From contig VGYW01000056.1 in NCBI GenBank assembly GCA_016872875.1, forward strand, positions 1 to 28,806: DNA of 28,806 nt, read 5' to 3'. The notes beneath the pieces are model-generated. The model saw only the letters and a program-made list of their open reading frames with translations. It did not search any database and was not told the origin of the DNA. Both the position numbers and the translations under genes were made by a program. This DNA comes from Planctomycetota bacterium (lineage in GTDB: Bacteria > Planctomycetota > PUPC01 > DSUN01). Below, piece after piece: positions 7,226 to 16,789 of the stretch. Every line of letters begins with the position of its first letter. The first letter of the stretch is position 1.

Positions 7226-10200
7226 TCAAGCCGCTTCCTCTGCGCGGGCGTAGCGGCGGCGCTCGAAGATGGTGTACATGATCGGCACGATGATGAGGGT
7301 GATGATGGTGGAGACGGAGAGTCCGGTGAAGACGGTGATGCCGAGGGGGTTCCAGACCTCGTGGCCCTGGCCCCCCCCGAAGGCCATGGGGATGAGTGCG
7401 ACGATGGTGGTGACGGCGGTCATGAGGACGGGCCGCAGGCGGGTGCGCCCCGCGAGCTTCACGGCCTCGAAGAGCCCGTGGCCGCGGGCACGCAGCAGGT
7501 TCGTGTAGTCCACCAGCACGATGGCGTTGTTGACCACGGTGCCCACCAGCAGCAGGAGGCCGATGAAGACGACGATGCTGAGGTTGTGCCCGCCGAGGAA
7601 TATGCCCCAGATGACGCCCGTGAAGGCGAACGGCACGGAGAACATGATGACGAATGGGTCGAGGAGCGACTCGAACTGGGAGGCCATGACCATGTAGACG
7701 AGCAGGATTCCGATGATGAGCGCGAGGGTGAGCCAGAAGAAGCTGGAACGCTGCTCCTCGGTCTGGCCGGCGACCCGTATCTCGACGCCCTGGGGGATGT
7801 TGAGGGTGGCCAGCTTCTTCTCGAGGTCGGCCACGGCCTCGCCCAGGGAGCGCTTCTGGACGTTTCCGCCGACGGTGACGATGCGGCTCTGGTCCTTCCG
7901 CTCGATCTCGACCGGGCCGCGTTCGAGGTGGACTCTGGCGAGGTTGCCGACCTGGACGAGTCCGCCGCCGGGCACGCGCACGGGCGTGAGCGCGATGTCC
8001 TCGAACCGCCCGCGGTCCCGCTCCATCAGCCGCACGAAGATGTCGTATTCGTCGCCCGCGACGCGGTACTTGCTTGCGATGCGGCCATAGAAGGAGGCGC
8101 GGATGGTGTCGGCGATCTCGTAGACGTTCAGCCCCAGGGCCGACGCCCGCTCGCGGTCAACCTCGATCTGGAACTCCGGCTTGCCCTTGACGCGCGAGAT
8201 GGAGACGTCCACCACGCCAGGCACCTCTGCGGCCATGGCCCGCACCTGGGCGGCCAGGGAGTCGGTCGCCGCGTCGTCGTCGCCCAGCACCTCCACGCTC
8301 AGGGGCATTCCGCCGCCGAGGATCAGGCCGGTCATCCAGTCCGCCGTGTCGAGCCGGTACTTCGTGATGCCCTCGGGGCCCACGACGGCGTCAATGCGGC
8401 GGCGGACGGCTGCGGCGATCGCCTTGACGGAGCGGGCGCGTTTCGAGGAGGGGATGAGCTTGACGCCGAACTCGCCGATGTGCGAGCCCTCCTCGCCGAA
8501 GACGCTCTGGACGCCCTCCTCGCTCTGTCCGCAGCGCCAGTAGGTCATCTCGCGTTCGGCCTCAGCCGTCTCCTCGAGCATTATCTGCTCCATCATCGCC
8601 ATCACGCGGGCCGTCTCCTCCACGCGGGTGCCCACGGGCATGTGGAGGGTGCCGCGCAGGAGCGCGCGGTCCTCCTCGGGGATGAACTCCGAGCCGATGA
8701 GCGGGGTGAGGGCGAGGCTGCCTCCGAAAACGGCGACGGCGCTCGCGACGACGACCCGGCGGTGGCGGAGGGACCAGGCGAGGGCCGCGTCGTACCAGCC
8801 CTGGAGGATGCCGAGGCCCTTCTCGCAGAGGGCGAAAAAGGCGCCCTTGCGCCGCCGCGGGTCCTCGCGGGCCATGAGGGTGGAGGTTAGCATTGGGGTG
8901 AGGGTGAGGGCGGAGAACAGCGACCCCAGGAGCACGATGGTCACGATGGCCGCGAACTCCATGAAGATGATGCGGGTGACGCCCTTGACGAAGATGATGG
9001 GGAAGAAGATGCAGAGGGTGGTGATCGTGGAGGCGACGATGGCCATGGCGACCTCGGAGGCGCCGTAGACGGCCGCCTCCTTCGGCCCCTCGCCCTCCTC
9101 GCGGTGGCGCGCGATGTTCTCGAGGATCACGATCGCGTTGTCCACCACCATCCCTATGGCGATGATCATCCCGAACATCGTCATCATGTTGATCGTGTAG
9201 CCGAAGAAGAAGGCCAGGATGAAGGTGAGGATGAGCGAGAAGGGCATGGTGAGGGTGATGACGAAGGTGCCGGCCACGCTGCGCAGGAGGACGAGGACGA
9301 CCAGGACCGTCAGCGCCCCGCCCTGCCACAGCGAACCCGTCAGGTCCTTCAGCGACCGCTCGATGTCCTCCGAGGAGTCCATCATCACGCTTATCTGCAC
9401 GTCGCTGGGCAGGCGCTTCTGGAGTGCCGGGAGCGCGGCTCGGACGCTCTTTGCGACCTTGACGGTGTTGGCGCCCGACTGCTTCTGGACCATGAACATG
9501 AGGCCCTTTGCGCCGTTCACGCGCACCTTCTGGGTCTCCTCGCGGTGGCCGAACTCCACGGTGGCAATGTCGCCCAGGCGCACGACTGAGCCGTTGGTGG
9601 ACTTGAGCACGATGCGCCTCATCGGCTCGACGTCCTTGAACTCGCCGGGCACGCGGATGAGGTAGTCGGTGACGCCCTGCTTGACGTTGCCGCCGGGGAT
9701 GGTCTGGTTTTCGAGGCCGACGGTGCGGACGACGTCCTGAGGCGTCAGCCCGTAGCTTGCGAGGCGCTGGCGGTCGAACTCGACGTTCACCTGGCGGTCA
9801 GTCGTGCCGCGAATGACCACCGCTCCCACGCCGGGCAGCCGCTTCAGCGGATCGGCCACCTCGTCCTGAATCAGCTTGAAGAGGTTGCCGTAGCTCTCCT
9901 CGGCCCTGACGCCGAAGAACATGATGGGGAAGGTGGAGATGTCGAGCTTCAGGATGAGCGGGTCCTCGACGTCGTCGGGCAGGACCACCTTTGCGAAGCC
10001 GATGCGGTCGCGGATGTCGTTCGCGCGGGCGTCGAGGTTGGCGCCCCACTCGAACTCCAGGCGGATGACCGACACCTCCTCCTTCGATTTCGAGACGATG
10101 TGCTTGATCTCGGGGGTGGTCGAGATGCGGTCTTCGAGGACCTTTGTGACCTTGGTCTCGACGTCCTCGGCGGCGGCGCCGGGGTAGACCGTGAGCACCG

Positions 10201-10336
10201 TGATCGCCGGCAGCTCCATCTCGGGCATCAGGTCAATCGGCAGTTGCGTGATGCAGAACCCGCCGATCACCAGGATGCCCAGGAACACCATCAGCGTAGT
10301 GACCGGGTTCTTCACGGAATAAGCTGGCAGCTTCAT
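7226..10336 (-). CDS. AcrB/MexB-type RND efflux transporter
   Basis: This 1036-residue inner-membrane pump has the usual length and layout of HAE-type RND exporters: TM1 near residues 12-30, a large periplasmic porter domain, a TM cluster from about 338, a second porter half, and a C-terminal TM cluster ending in [13 protein letters not shown]. The TM4 motif [13 protein letters not shown] (about 395-407) carries a single proton-relay Asp (D399) followed by Asn, where E. coli AcrB has two Asp residues. Lack of the metal-pump signature favours drug or lipophile export over heavy metals, though the substrate is unknown. AGGA lies about 9 nt before the ATG. It lies between the adaptor gene (66-nt gap containing a perfect palindrome) and the PII-like gene. 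Confidence 0.95.
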   Translation of the reverse strand: MKLPAYSVKNPVTTLMVFLGILVIGGFCITQLPIDLMPEMELPAITVLTVYPGAAAEDVETKVTKVLEDRISTTPEIKHIVSKSKEEVSVIRLEFEWGANLDARANDIRDRIGFAKVVLPDDVEDPLILKLDISTFPIMFFGVRAEESYGNLFKLIQDEVADPLKRLPGVGAVVIRGTTDRQVNVEFDRQRLASYGLTPQDVVRTVGLENQTIPGGNVKQGVTDYLIRVPGEFKDVEPMRRIVLKSTNGSVVRLGDIATVEFGHREETQKVRVNGAKGLMFMVQKQSGANTVKVAKSVRAALPALQKRLPSDVQISVMMDSSEDIERSLKDLTGSLWQGGALTVLVVLVLLRSVAGTFVITLTMPFSLILTFILAFFFGYTINMMTMFGMIIAIGMVVDNAIVILENIARHREEGEGPKEAAVYGASEVAMAIVASTITTLCIFFPIIFVKGVTRIIFMEFAAIVTIVLLGSLFSALTLTPMLTSTLMAREDPRRRKGAFFALCEKGLGILQGWYDAALAWSLRHRRVVVASAVAVFGGSLALTPLIGSEFIPEEDRALLRGTLHMPVGTRVEETARVMAMMEQIMLEETAEAEREMTYWRCGQSEEGVQSVFGEEGSHIGEFGVKLIPSSKRARSVKAIAAAVRRRIDAVVGPEGITKYRLDTADWMTGLILGGGMPLSVEVLGDDDAATDSLAAQVRAMAAEVPGVVDVSISRVKGKPEFQIEVDRERASALGLNVYEIADTIRASFYGRIASKYRVAGDEYDIFVRLMERDRGRFEDIALTPVRVPGGGLVQVGNLARVHLERGPVEIERKDQSRIVTVGGNVQKRSLGEAVADLEKKLATLNIPQGVEIRVAGQTEEQRSSFFWLTLALIIGILLVYMVMASQFESLLDPFVIMFSVPFAFTGVIWGIFLGGHNLSIVVFIGLLLLVGTVVNNAIVLVDYTNLLRARGHGLFEAVKLAGRTRLRPVLMTAVTTIVALIPMAFGGGQGHEVWNPLGITVFTGLSVSTIITLIIVPIMYTIFERRRYARAEEAA

Positions 10337-10358
10337 CGAACTGGTTCCTGTTGGGATT

Positions 10359-10384
10359 GTCGCGCTTTCGCGCGAAAGCGCGAC
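10359..10384. repeat. perfect 26-nt palindrome between adaptor and pump genes
   Basis: A perfectly self-complementary 26-nt sequence centred on TTTCGCGCGAAA lies in the 66-nt gap between the adaptor stop and the pump start. As RNA it would form a GC-rich hairpin upstream of the pump's ribosome-binding site. Possible roles are mRNA stabilisation or adjustment of the adaptor-to-pump ratio; no T-run follows. Confidence 0.7.
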
Positions 10385-10402
10385 GGTCCGGCTGGGCCCG
10401 AT

Positions 10403-11830
10403 TCACTTTACCTTCTCTTCCGCGACCACAACGGGGTCGCCGTCCTTCAGCCCCTGGTGGCCGCGGGTGACGATCAGTGCGCCGGGCTGAAGGCCGGCGA
10501 CGACCTCGACGGCCGGCCCCTCGGCCAGCCCAAGCGTCACGGGCGCGCGATGGGCCTTCTTGTCATTGACCAGCGTGACGAACGGCTTGTCCCCCACCCA
10601 GGTCACGGCGTTCTCCGGGATGACAGGGACCGCCTTCTTCTCGCGGAGGACGAGCTCGACGCGAGTGAACATTCCGGGCCTCAGGCGGCGGCCGGCGTTC
10701 GGCACGTGTATCTCGGCCTCCACGGTGCGGGTCCGCTCGTCCACCACGGGGCTGACCTTCTGCACCGTGCCCTCGAATGCCTCGCCGGGGTAGGCGTCCA
10801 CGCTCACCCTGGCCCGCGTCGCCCCCTCCTTCAGGAGTGCCAGGTCGCGCTCCGCCACGCCGACCACCACCTTCACCGTGTCCACCTGGACGAGCGTGAC
10901 GATGCAGGATGCGGGGGTGACCATGTTGCCCTCGTCGAGGTTCCTGTAGGCCACGACGCCGGCGATGGGGGCCTTGATGGTGGACTCTTCGAGGCTGATG
11001 CGAGCGAGGTCGAGCGCGGCCTTGGCGGGCTCGATCTTGGCGGCCACGGCGTCGCGGTCCTCCTGGCGGGCGCCCTTCTCGGTGAGAGCGAGCTGCTCTT
11101 GCGCCGACCTTAGCTGCTGCTCGGCGGAGCGCACCTGTTGCTCGGCGGAGCGCACCTGCTGCTGCGCCCCCTGGTGCTGCTCGTGGGCGATGGTGAACTG
11201 GGCCTCCGCCGCGTCGAGCTGCTGCTGGGTCGCCACCTTGTCCTTGAAGAGGTTCCGCGTGCGCTCCACGTCGGCCGCGGCGTTCTTGAGTGCGGCCTGT
11301 GCCTGAGCGACGGCGGCCCTTGCGCCCTCGACGGTGGCCTTTGCGCCTTCGATGGCGGCCTGGGCGGCCTTGACGTTGGACTCCGCGATGGAGAGCTCCT
11401 CGGGCCGCGCCTTGGCGTTCACCCGCGCGAGCTCGGCCTCGAGGGCCTTCACCGTGGCCTCCGCCTGCTTCACCTGGGCGGCGAACGCCTCGTGGTCAAT
11501 CACCGCGATGGCCGTCCCCTTCTTGGGGATGACCGTGCCCTGCTCGACCGGTGTGCCGTCCTTGAGCCGCAGCGAGTCTAGCCTGCCGCTGACCTTGGCC
11601 ATCACGCGCACCTCGGCCATCGGCTTCACGGTGCCCGTGAGGAGCGCCGTCTGGCGGAGGTCGCGCGGCGTCACCCGGAAGGCAGTGACGCGTCGGGCCT
11701 CGGCGGCCTTCGCCTCCTGTTTCGCCGCCGCCTTCTTCTCGAGGTAGCGCTTGTAGCCCACGCGGAACACCACATAGCCGCCCGCTCCCAGCACGAGCAG
11801 CCAGGCGAGGGTCTTCAGCAATAGCTTCAT
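10403..11830 (-). CDS. RND efflux adaptor (HlyD/AcrA-type membrane fusion protein)
   Basis: A 475-residue periplasmic adaptor anchored by one N-terminal TM segment (residues 4-22). Then come a lipoyl/barrel-sandwich half (GTVKPMAEVRVMAKVSGRLD, about 66-85), and a long Ala/Gln-rich coiled coil (about 115-260) with repeated QQVRSAEQQ units. The second lipoyl half (STIKAPIAGVVAYRNLDEGN) and beta-barrel and membrane-proximal domains follow (LRPGMFTRVELVLREKKAVP, VTRGHQGLKDGDPVVV). AAGGAG sits 8 nt before the ATG. It links the pump to the TolC-like channel. The coiled-coil hairpin is long, and the triple QVRSAEQQ repeat suggests a recent small internal duplication. Confidence 0.95.
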   Translation of the reverse strand: MKLLLKTLAWLLVLGAGGYVVFRVGYKRYLEKKAAAKQEAKAAEARRVTAFRVTPRDLRQTALLTGTVKPMAEVRVMAKVSGRLDSLRLKDGTPVEQGTVIPKKGTAIAVIDHEAFAAQVKQAEATVKALEAELARVNAKARPEELSIAESNVKAAQAAIEGAKATVEGARAAVAQAQAALKNAAADVERTRNLFKDKVATQQQLDAAEAQFTIAHEQHQGAQQQVRSAEQQVRSAEQQLRSAQEQLALTEKGARQEDRDAVAAKIEPAKAALDLARISLEESTIKAPIAGVVAYRNLDEGNMVTPASCIVTLVQVDTVKVVVGVAERDLALLKEGATRARVSVDAYPGEAFEGTVQKVSPVVDERTRTVEAEIHVPNAGRRLRPGMFTRVELVLREKKAVPVIPENAVTWVGDKPFVTLVNDKKAHRAPVTLGLAEGPAVEVVAGLQPGALIVTRGHQGLKDGDPVVVAEEKVK

Positions 11831-11854
11831 CTCACAACTCCTTCGTCGAGTGAC

Positions 11855-11976
<122 letters not shown>

Positions 11977-11995
<19 letters not shown>

Positions 11996-13515
11996 TTAGC
12001 CGGCGGTTCGAGTGCGCCGGTGGCCCGTTCGAGTGCGAGCTTGGCCATCATGTGGGCGTGCAGGGCGCGGTAGTAGATGGCCTGGGTGCGCGAGAGGGCC
12101 TGGCGGGCGTCGAGGACCTCGACCTCGGTGGTCACGCCGCCGCGGTAGCCCACCTGCGCGAGCCGCAGGCCCTCCTGCGCGCGCTGGATGTTGGCCGACT
12201 GCGAGCCGACGAGCTTCTCGGCGTCCTCGACGCTCAGGAGGGCCTGCTGCACCTCCAGGAGCACCTGGTCCTCGGCGTCGAGGAGCCCGATCTCCTGTTT
12301 CTTCCGCTTCGCCGTCTCCTGCCGCACGCGGGCGCTGGTCCGCCAGCCGTCGAAGAGGGTCCAGGCCGCGCTCGCCCCCGCCGACCAGGCGTCGTTCCAC
12401 CTGATGCTCGTAGCCGAGCGCGGGTCCGGCTTCGCGTAGGTCCCCGTCCAGAAGAGGTCGAGCACCGGGAACCAGCCGGCGCTTGCGGCCTTGACCGCCT
12501 CGTGCTGGAGCCTGATGCCGAGCTCGGCCAGGAGGAGCTCGGGGCGCTGTCGGAAGGCGCGGGCCACCGACGCCGCGAGCTGCGGGCTGGCCGCTTCATG
12601 CACCAGCTTGTCCGAAAGGCTCACGTCGCTGTCCTGCGCGACGCCCATCACGCGCAGGAGCACGGCCTTTGCGAGCCGCAGGGCGTTCTGCCGCTCGATC
12701 AGCTCGGCCTCGATCGTGCTGACCTCCACGCGGGCGCGGAGCACGTCGAACTCCTTGGCCGTGCCCGCCTTGAGCTTCTTCTCGACCTCCTCGAGATAGC
12801 GGCGCGCCAGCTCGCGGTCCCCCTCGCTCACCCGCACGAGCTCCGCGGCCAGGAGCACGTCGTAGTATGCCTTGCGGACCAGGAAGAGGACGCCTTGTGC
12901 GGCGGCGCGCACCTGCTCGTCGGCGAGGAGGCAGTAGACGCGCGCGGCTCTGATGCCCGCCAGTATTGCGCCGCCGTGGAAGACCGGCTGCCGCAGCGCC
13001 AGGTCGAGCGAGTAGTTGTTCAGGCTCCCGATCGTGATCGTCTGCGGGCCGGCCGCGAAGCTCGAAACCTCGTCCACCCGCCGATACGTGGCGGTGAGGG
13101 TGGCGGCGGGGTAGACGGCGGACCAGGCCTCGGTGAGGCGGCCGGCCGCAACCTCCTTCTCCTCGATGGTGGCGAGGAGCTGCTTGTTGTTCCCCATCGC
13201 AAGCACCTGTGCGGCGTCGAGGGACAGCGGGCCGCTGGCCCGCGGCCGCACGGGGTCCTCCTTGCCCGCCCGTGCGCGCTCCCAGGCTGCCACCGCCGCC
13301 TCGCGGCTGCGCTCCACGTCGGCCCTGAACCGCCCGAGACTCATGCACCCACACAACAGCAGCGCGGCCAGGGGGGCTGCCATCGCGATAGCTCGTCCTC
13401 GTCGTCGTCCTCGTCGTCGTCGTCGAGTCCCTCGGCTCGCGCCGTCCCGGAGATTCGACGACGACGACGACGACGACGATTGAGAAGCAGGGCGAGTGCA
13501 GGGATTGGGGGTCAT
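11977..13515 (-). CDS. TolC-family outer-membrane efflux lipoprotein with a repeat-extended N-terminus
   Basis: The protein is 512 residues long from ATG 13515, which overlaps the TetR stop as ATGA and follows AAGGAGGAGG; this makes it the natural, translationally coupled start. Two OEP repeats follow the lipoprotein signal, with motifs LDAAQVLAMGN near residue 100, DLALRQPVFHGG, DEQVRAAAQGVLFLVRKAYYDVLLA and the matching second-half SVEDAEKLVGSQ. The lipobox LLCGC puts the lipid-anchored Cys at residue 57. Residues about 6-42 (a run of eight Ser, then an Arg-rich stretch) are encoded by a GTC/GAC hairpin inserted in frame between the start and the signal peptide; the Arg run now forms its n-region. 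An internal ATG at 13383 would skip the repeat but has no ribosome-binding site and leaves a signal with no positive charge. The last residues (KKGEGK) also come from a repeat. The product forms the outer-membrane exit duct for the pump. Confidence 0.9.
13392..13481. repeat. GTC/GAC hairpin repeat in the TolC-like gene (copy 1)
   Basis: A left arm of CGTC/CTCGTC units (13392-13427) faces a right arm of GACGAC units (13454-13481) around a short spacer. The element lies within the 5' end of the TolC-like frame and preserves it. Similar hairpins are at 19257-19360 and 21061-21142. Confidence 0.75.
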
Positions 13516-14168
13516 ACGCACGGTCCTCCTCCTTCATTCTCCCGCAGGATGAGGCTCAGGACGATCCCGCGCAGCCGCGCCACGCGCTCGGCCACGGGCT
13601 CCTGCGACTCGTGGAGCAGCCACTGGGCGATGAAGGCGTTGAGGATGCCCTGGAGGCAGACAACGAGGTTCGCCGCCCCAATGTCCACGAACACGCCTGC
13701 CTCGATGCCGCGGGCGAGCACCTGGGTGAAGGCCGCCTGCGCCGCCTCGATGAGCGCCCGGCACCGGGGCGGGAGTGCGAGCGAGGCATCGCCGTGCTCC
13801 GCCATCGGGGTCTGGAACACCACGCGTGCGAAGCCCTTGTGCTCGTCGAGGAGTGCCACGCGCAGCTCCACGAGCGCCTCCACCGCCTTCACGGGGTCAG
13901 GCTCGGCGAGGATACGCTCGCGGAAGCGCGACACCGCCTCCTCAACCAGGCTCGCAAGCACCTCCTCGTAGAGCTCCTCCTTGCTCTCAAAGAAGTTGTA
14001 TAGGGTGCCGACGGCGAACTCGGCCTCCTGCGCGATCTGCTCCACGGTCGAGCCGCGGTAGCCGTTGCGGGCGAACACCCGCTCGGCCGCCTCGATGATC
14101 TCGCGGCGGTGAGCCAGCCGCTCGCGCTCCTTGCGGCTCAACGCCTGCGCCCCGTTCTCGTTCGCCAT
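13512..14168 (-). CDS. TetR/AcrR-family transcriptional regulator of the efflux operon
   Basis: This 218-residue protein has an N-terminal TetR helix-turn-helix (about residues 22-68: REIIEAAERVFARNGYRGST, then VGTLYNFFESKEELYEEVL). An all-helical C-terminal ligand and dimer domain follows. It is the first gene of the efflux operon and its stop overlaps the TolC-like start. A perfect 8-bp-arm inverted repeat overlaps its own -10 box (14226-14247), so it likely represses the operon, including itself, until a pump substrate binds. Confidence 0.93.
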   Translation of the reverse strand: MANENGAQALSRKERERLAHRREIIEAAERVFARNGYRGSTVEQIAQEAEFAVGTLYNFFESKEELYEEVLASLVEEAVSRFRERILAEPDPVKAVEALVELRVALLDEHKGFARVVFQTPMAEHGDASLALPPRCRALIEAAQAAFTQVLARGIEAGVFVDIGAANLVVCLQGILNAFIAQWLLHESQEPVAERVARLRGIVLSLILRENEGGGPCV

Positions 14169-14225
14169 CTCAGGGACCCCTGTTCATCAGATGAAGCCAG
14201 GCTCGGGGTGCGAGCCGATGCTCAG

Positions 14226-14247
14226 ATAATGAACCCAGCTTCATTAT
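14226..14247. promoter_or_regulatory. likely TetR operator
   Basis: ATAATGAA and TTCATTAT form a perfect inverted repeat with a 6-nt spacer. The site covers the -10 box and the expected transcription start of the TetR gene, the ideal place for repressor binding. Confidence 0.7.
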
Positions 14248-14271
14248 ACGCTGCCATCCGTCGCCTGTCAA
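14243..14271 (-). promoter_or_regulatory. full-consensus sigma70 promoter of the efflux operon
   Basis: On the minus strand TTGACA (14266-14271) is separated by 17 nt from TATAAT (14243-14248), a perfect match to the sigma70 consensus in both boxes and spacing. Such a strong promoter fits a gene set held off by a repressor. Confidence 0.85.
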
Positions 14272-14474
14272 GCCCAAGCCGCCATTGGGCGGCGTGGTGT
14301 GGTTGACACGCGCCACCTGGTTCGTACAGTGCGCGCGCGGCTGCCCGTGCCGCACCTGGCGCGGCCGCGGCCGAAGGGGATCGGGAAGTCCAATACTCAG
14401 TATCCAACTCTCAATACTCAATGCCCGAGTAAGATGGTCGGAGCAGTGCCCTCTCTTCCACTTGCACGTCATTT

Positions 14475-14570
14475 CCCCTCTCCCTTGGGGAGAGGGTTGG
14501 GGTGAGGGTGCCTGGGCGCTCCTCGCCTCTGAAGCACCCTCACCCTCGCCCTCTCCCCGAGGGAGAGGGG
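14475..14570. repeat. CTCTCCC/GGGAGAG inverted repeat
   Basis: Arms 14475-14512 and 14534-14570 are near-perfect inverted repeats around CCCTCTCCCTTGGGGAGAGG, a sequence type dispersed widely in bacterial genomes. It sits in the divergent gap between the TetR and Wzz-like genes. The rest of 14272-14620 holds short ACTCAATA-type repeats near 14390-14425 and no gene. Confidence 0.75.
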
Positions 14571-14626
14571 ACAGGAGGCACAGCCGAGCCAAGGGGGCGC
14601 TGGCCGTGCGCAGAGCGATATTGGGC

Positions 14627-14655
14627 TTGCGGAGCCTGCGGCCACGCGCTACAAT
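14627..14655 (+). promoter_or_regulatory. probable promoter of the Wzz-like gene
   Basis: TTGCGG (14627-14632) and TACAAT (14650-14655) are separated by 17 nt. The -10 matches the consensus at five of six positions and the -35 at three. The start codon follows about 50 nt downstream. Confidence 0.45.
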
Positions 14656-14704
14656 GCCGCACGAGGGTATAGGTGTCCCACCCCACGGTTGGAGGGTATT
14701 CGCA

Positions 14705-16405
14705 ATGAGCAATGGCGAGCCGAGCATCGTCCCGCCCAGGCCGGACCTCTTCTGGCGCTGGAAATGGCTCCTGATCGGCCCGGGGCTGTTGACTATGGCC
14801 GTTTGCCTCACGCTGGCCCTGGTGCCCGACGTGGTGCGATGGCTCTGGGGTCCCGTGCTCTACGAGTCCATGGCCATCATTGAGATCCAGGACTGCCGCC
14901 CGATTGGCGAGGCGGAGGCGAAGCCGTTCAGTGCGGCTGAACTACACAGATTGCTCGTGCAGGCGAAGGTCCGCATGCTGTCCTGGAGTGCCGTACGGGA
15001 CATTGTCCAGAGCGGGAAGGTGAACTTGTACGGCGAGTTCGACCCACACGATCGGCGCGACTTGGAGAGGTTATACGAGCAGGTGGAGAAGCGGACCACG
15101 GTGGTCCCGCTCGGCTCGAGCCACATTGCCGTGTCGCACCGGAGCATTTCGCCGGAGCGCAATGCGGCCCTCGTCAATGAACTGGTCATAAAGTTCATCG
15201 GCGAAGACCGCCTGGAGCAGCGGGAGCGTGCCAAGGCGGATCTCAAGTACTACCGGGACAAGCTGGCAGTCGCCAAGACCCAGTTGTCGGAGATTGACAA
15301 CCAGATGCGGGAGTTCAACCAGCAGTATCCCTGGCTGCCGGACACGCTGGCGGAAACCCAGAAGGAGTACGAGAACGCCGAGGCAGAGGCCCTCTCGTTC
15401 CGCCAGCAGATCCGCGCGATCGAGGAGAGCGTGGGCGAGCTCCGCAAGGACCTGGCCAAGGAGAAGCCTGAGGTGGTGACGGAGGGCAGCGCGGAACCGA
15501 ACCCCAAGTATGCAGCCCTCCAGGCCCGCATCTTGCAGCTTGAGAAGGAGAAGGAGAAGCTTGAAATTCGGAGGATGGATGGGGATAAGCGTGTGAGCGA
15601 GTTCTACATCAGGCGGCGGCGCGCCCCAGAGCTGCTCGGCGAGCGTCAGGCACTTCAGGAGCAGCGCTCGACTGCGGCGGGCACGGCGTCAGAGTACGCT
15701 GGCTGCGTCCGCTTGGCTGAGAAGGAGATGATGCGCCTGCTCAGCGAGGCCCACAGCTCGCGTTTCATCGTCCGCGAGTACGCGCGCGACGACCGCAGAC
15801 CAGTCCGAGACGATGATCCGCCGGGCATCCACCTGAACGCCTTCTCGCCCAGAGCTCAGGAGGATCCCAATGAGCGCCCGAAGAACCCCGCTCTTGCGGC
15901 CATAGAGGCTGAAATGCTCCTGTACGCAGGAGGCACGGCGGCTGCCCTTGTTCCGGCCGTTTTACTCCTGGTGCTGGCGCGGATAGCTGCGCGGCGGGCC
16001 GACGCAGGTGCGGGCGCGCCCGGTCGCGCGAGCAAGGCGCTCATCCGCTTCGCAGCGGCGTTCTGCGTGGCGGCCCCGCTCGTCGGTCTCTGGGCCGCTG
16101 TGGCCCACGTGAGGGCTGAGCACCCGCTCTGGCCGGAGACGCCGGGCAAGGTGGAGAAGGCCTCCGGTGAGATGCCCTCGCAGTCACGCCCCCGGGAGGC
16201 GCCCATCGGGAACGAGGCCGTGGCCACTCTCCATACAGGGAACATTGAACTCGTTCCCAAGCTCCCGCTTGGGAACGGAGTCAGGGAAGCTCCTGCTTCC
16301 CGAAGCCAGCGGGAGCTGGCGAGGGGGCGTTGCGAAGCGGGAGCTTCGCAACGAGAGAGGAGCGATGGAGCGGGGGGCGGGCGGGAGCCGAGCCGGGTTG
16401 TCTAG
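14705..16405 (+). CDS. Wzz/GumC-like polysaccharide chain-length or export protein
   Basis: A 566-residue inner-membrane protein starting at ATG 14705, after GGAGGG with good spacing. A TM segment (about residues 20-45) precedes a Wzz-like extracytoplasmic domain (IIEIQDCRPIGE; SHIAVSHRSISPERNAALVNE, the usual nucleation of this domain). A long coiled coil (about 155-350) follows, then two more TM segments near 403-430 and 447-468. Polysaccharide co-polymerases usually have two TM segments, so the third is unusual. No tyrosine-kinase domain is present and no polysaccharide genes flank it. From about residue 515 the tail is encoded by four consecutive repeat hairpins (reads ELVPKLPLGN, REAPASR), so the native C-terminus probably ended earlier. 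The role in polysaccharide export is from the family; the substrate is unknown. Confidence 0.75.
   Translation: MSNGEPSIVPPRPDLFWRWKWLLIGPGLLTMAVCLTLALVPDVVRWLWGPVLYESMAIIEIQDCRPIGEAEAKPFSAAELHRLLVQAKVRMLSWSAVRDIVQSGKVNLYGEFDPHDRRDLERLYEQVEKRTTVVPLGSSHIAVSHRSISPERNAALVNELVIKFIGEDRLEQRERAKADLKYYRDKLAVAKTQLSEIDNQMREFNQQYPWLPDTLAETQKEYENAEAEALSFRQQIRAIEESVGELRKDLAKEKPEVVTEGSAEPNPKYAALQARILQLEKEKEKLEIRRMDGDKRVSEFYIRRRRAPELLGERQALQEQRSTAAGTASEYAGCVRLAEKEMMRLLSEAHSSRFIVREYARDDRRPVRDDDPPGIHLNAFSPRAQEDPNERPKNPALAAIEAEMLLYAGGTAAALVPAVLLLVLARIAARRADAGAGAPGRASKALIRFAAAFCVAAPLVGLWAAVAHVRAEHPLWPETPGKVEKASGEMPSQSRPREAPIGNEAVATLHTGNIELVPKLPLGNGVREAPASRSQRELARGRCEAGASQRERSDGAGGGREPSRVV
16252..16353. repeat. 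array of four hairpins with a shared tetraloop tip
   Basis: Four back-to-back hairpins have perfect stems of 11, 7, 6 and 11 bp: 16252-16277, 16284-16301, 16305-16320 and 16328-16353. Stem sequences differ, but every stem closes with AGC/GCT and the loops are TCCC, TCCT, GGGA and GGGA. They form the 3' end of the Wzz-like frame. Confidence 0.8.
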
Positions 16406-16452
16406 CTCCTGCGCCGCACGCGGGCGGGGTCCACAATCACAAGCAGGCGCAT
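16402..16452 (-). pseudogene. possible remnant of the DUF433 partner toxin (DUF5615/PIN-like)
   Basis: A 16-codon frame follows the DUF433 stop after 2 nt. Its start (MRLLV) looks like the first residues of DUF5615 PIN-like toxins, and its end (VDPARVRRRS) looks like their C-terminus. An internal deletion joining the two ends would explain it, but chance cannot be excluded at this length. Confidence 0.25.
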
Positions 16453-16454
16453 GC

Positions 16455-16679
16455 TCAGGATGCCCCTACCGTCTCGAACTCCTCGCGAGCCAACATTGCG
16501 GCGTATTCGACCGCGGCCAGGACGTCTTCACGGGTCAACTGGGGATACTCGGCGAGGATTCCGTCTACGGTGTTGCCGGCGGCCAGGAAGTCGAGGACGA
16601 TGTAGACTGGGACACGGGTTCCTTCGATGCAGGCGTACCCGCCGCAAATCGCAGGGTCGGCAGTGATTCGGCCAGTCAT
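16455..16679 (-). CDS. DUF433 family antitoxin-like protein
   Basis: A 74-residue protein with the full DUF433 pattern: ITADPAICGGYACIEGTRVPVYIVL, a hydrophobic helix, then EYPQLTREDVLAAVEYAAML. GGAAG lies 6 nt before the ATG. The family is a winged-helix DNA-binding type that normally precedes a DUF5615 PIN-like nuclease toxin. Here only a 16-codon frame follows and the opposite-strand Wzz-like gene ends at the same point. It is therefore probably an orphan antitoxin left after loss of its toxin. Confidence 0.85.
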   Translation of the reverse strand: MTGRITADPAICGGYACIEGTRVPVYIVLDFLAAGNTVDGILAEYPQLTREDVLAAVEYAAMLAREEFETVGAS

Positions 16680-16789
16680 AGGTGCTTCCTTACTCCCGAG
16701 GTTTCATCGTTGTTGTACGGCGCCGGGCATCGGAGGTCAAACGGGTCCCCTGCCATGAGTATGGCCCCCAATCCTGGTGAACCACTCCG

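Noticed and set aside
7361..8890. 509-codon plus-strand frame opposite the RND pump
   Set aside because: It is the antisense of a confidently identified transporter and reads as Asp/Glu/His/Gly-rich nonsense.
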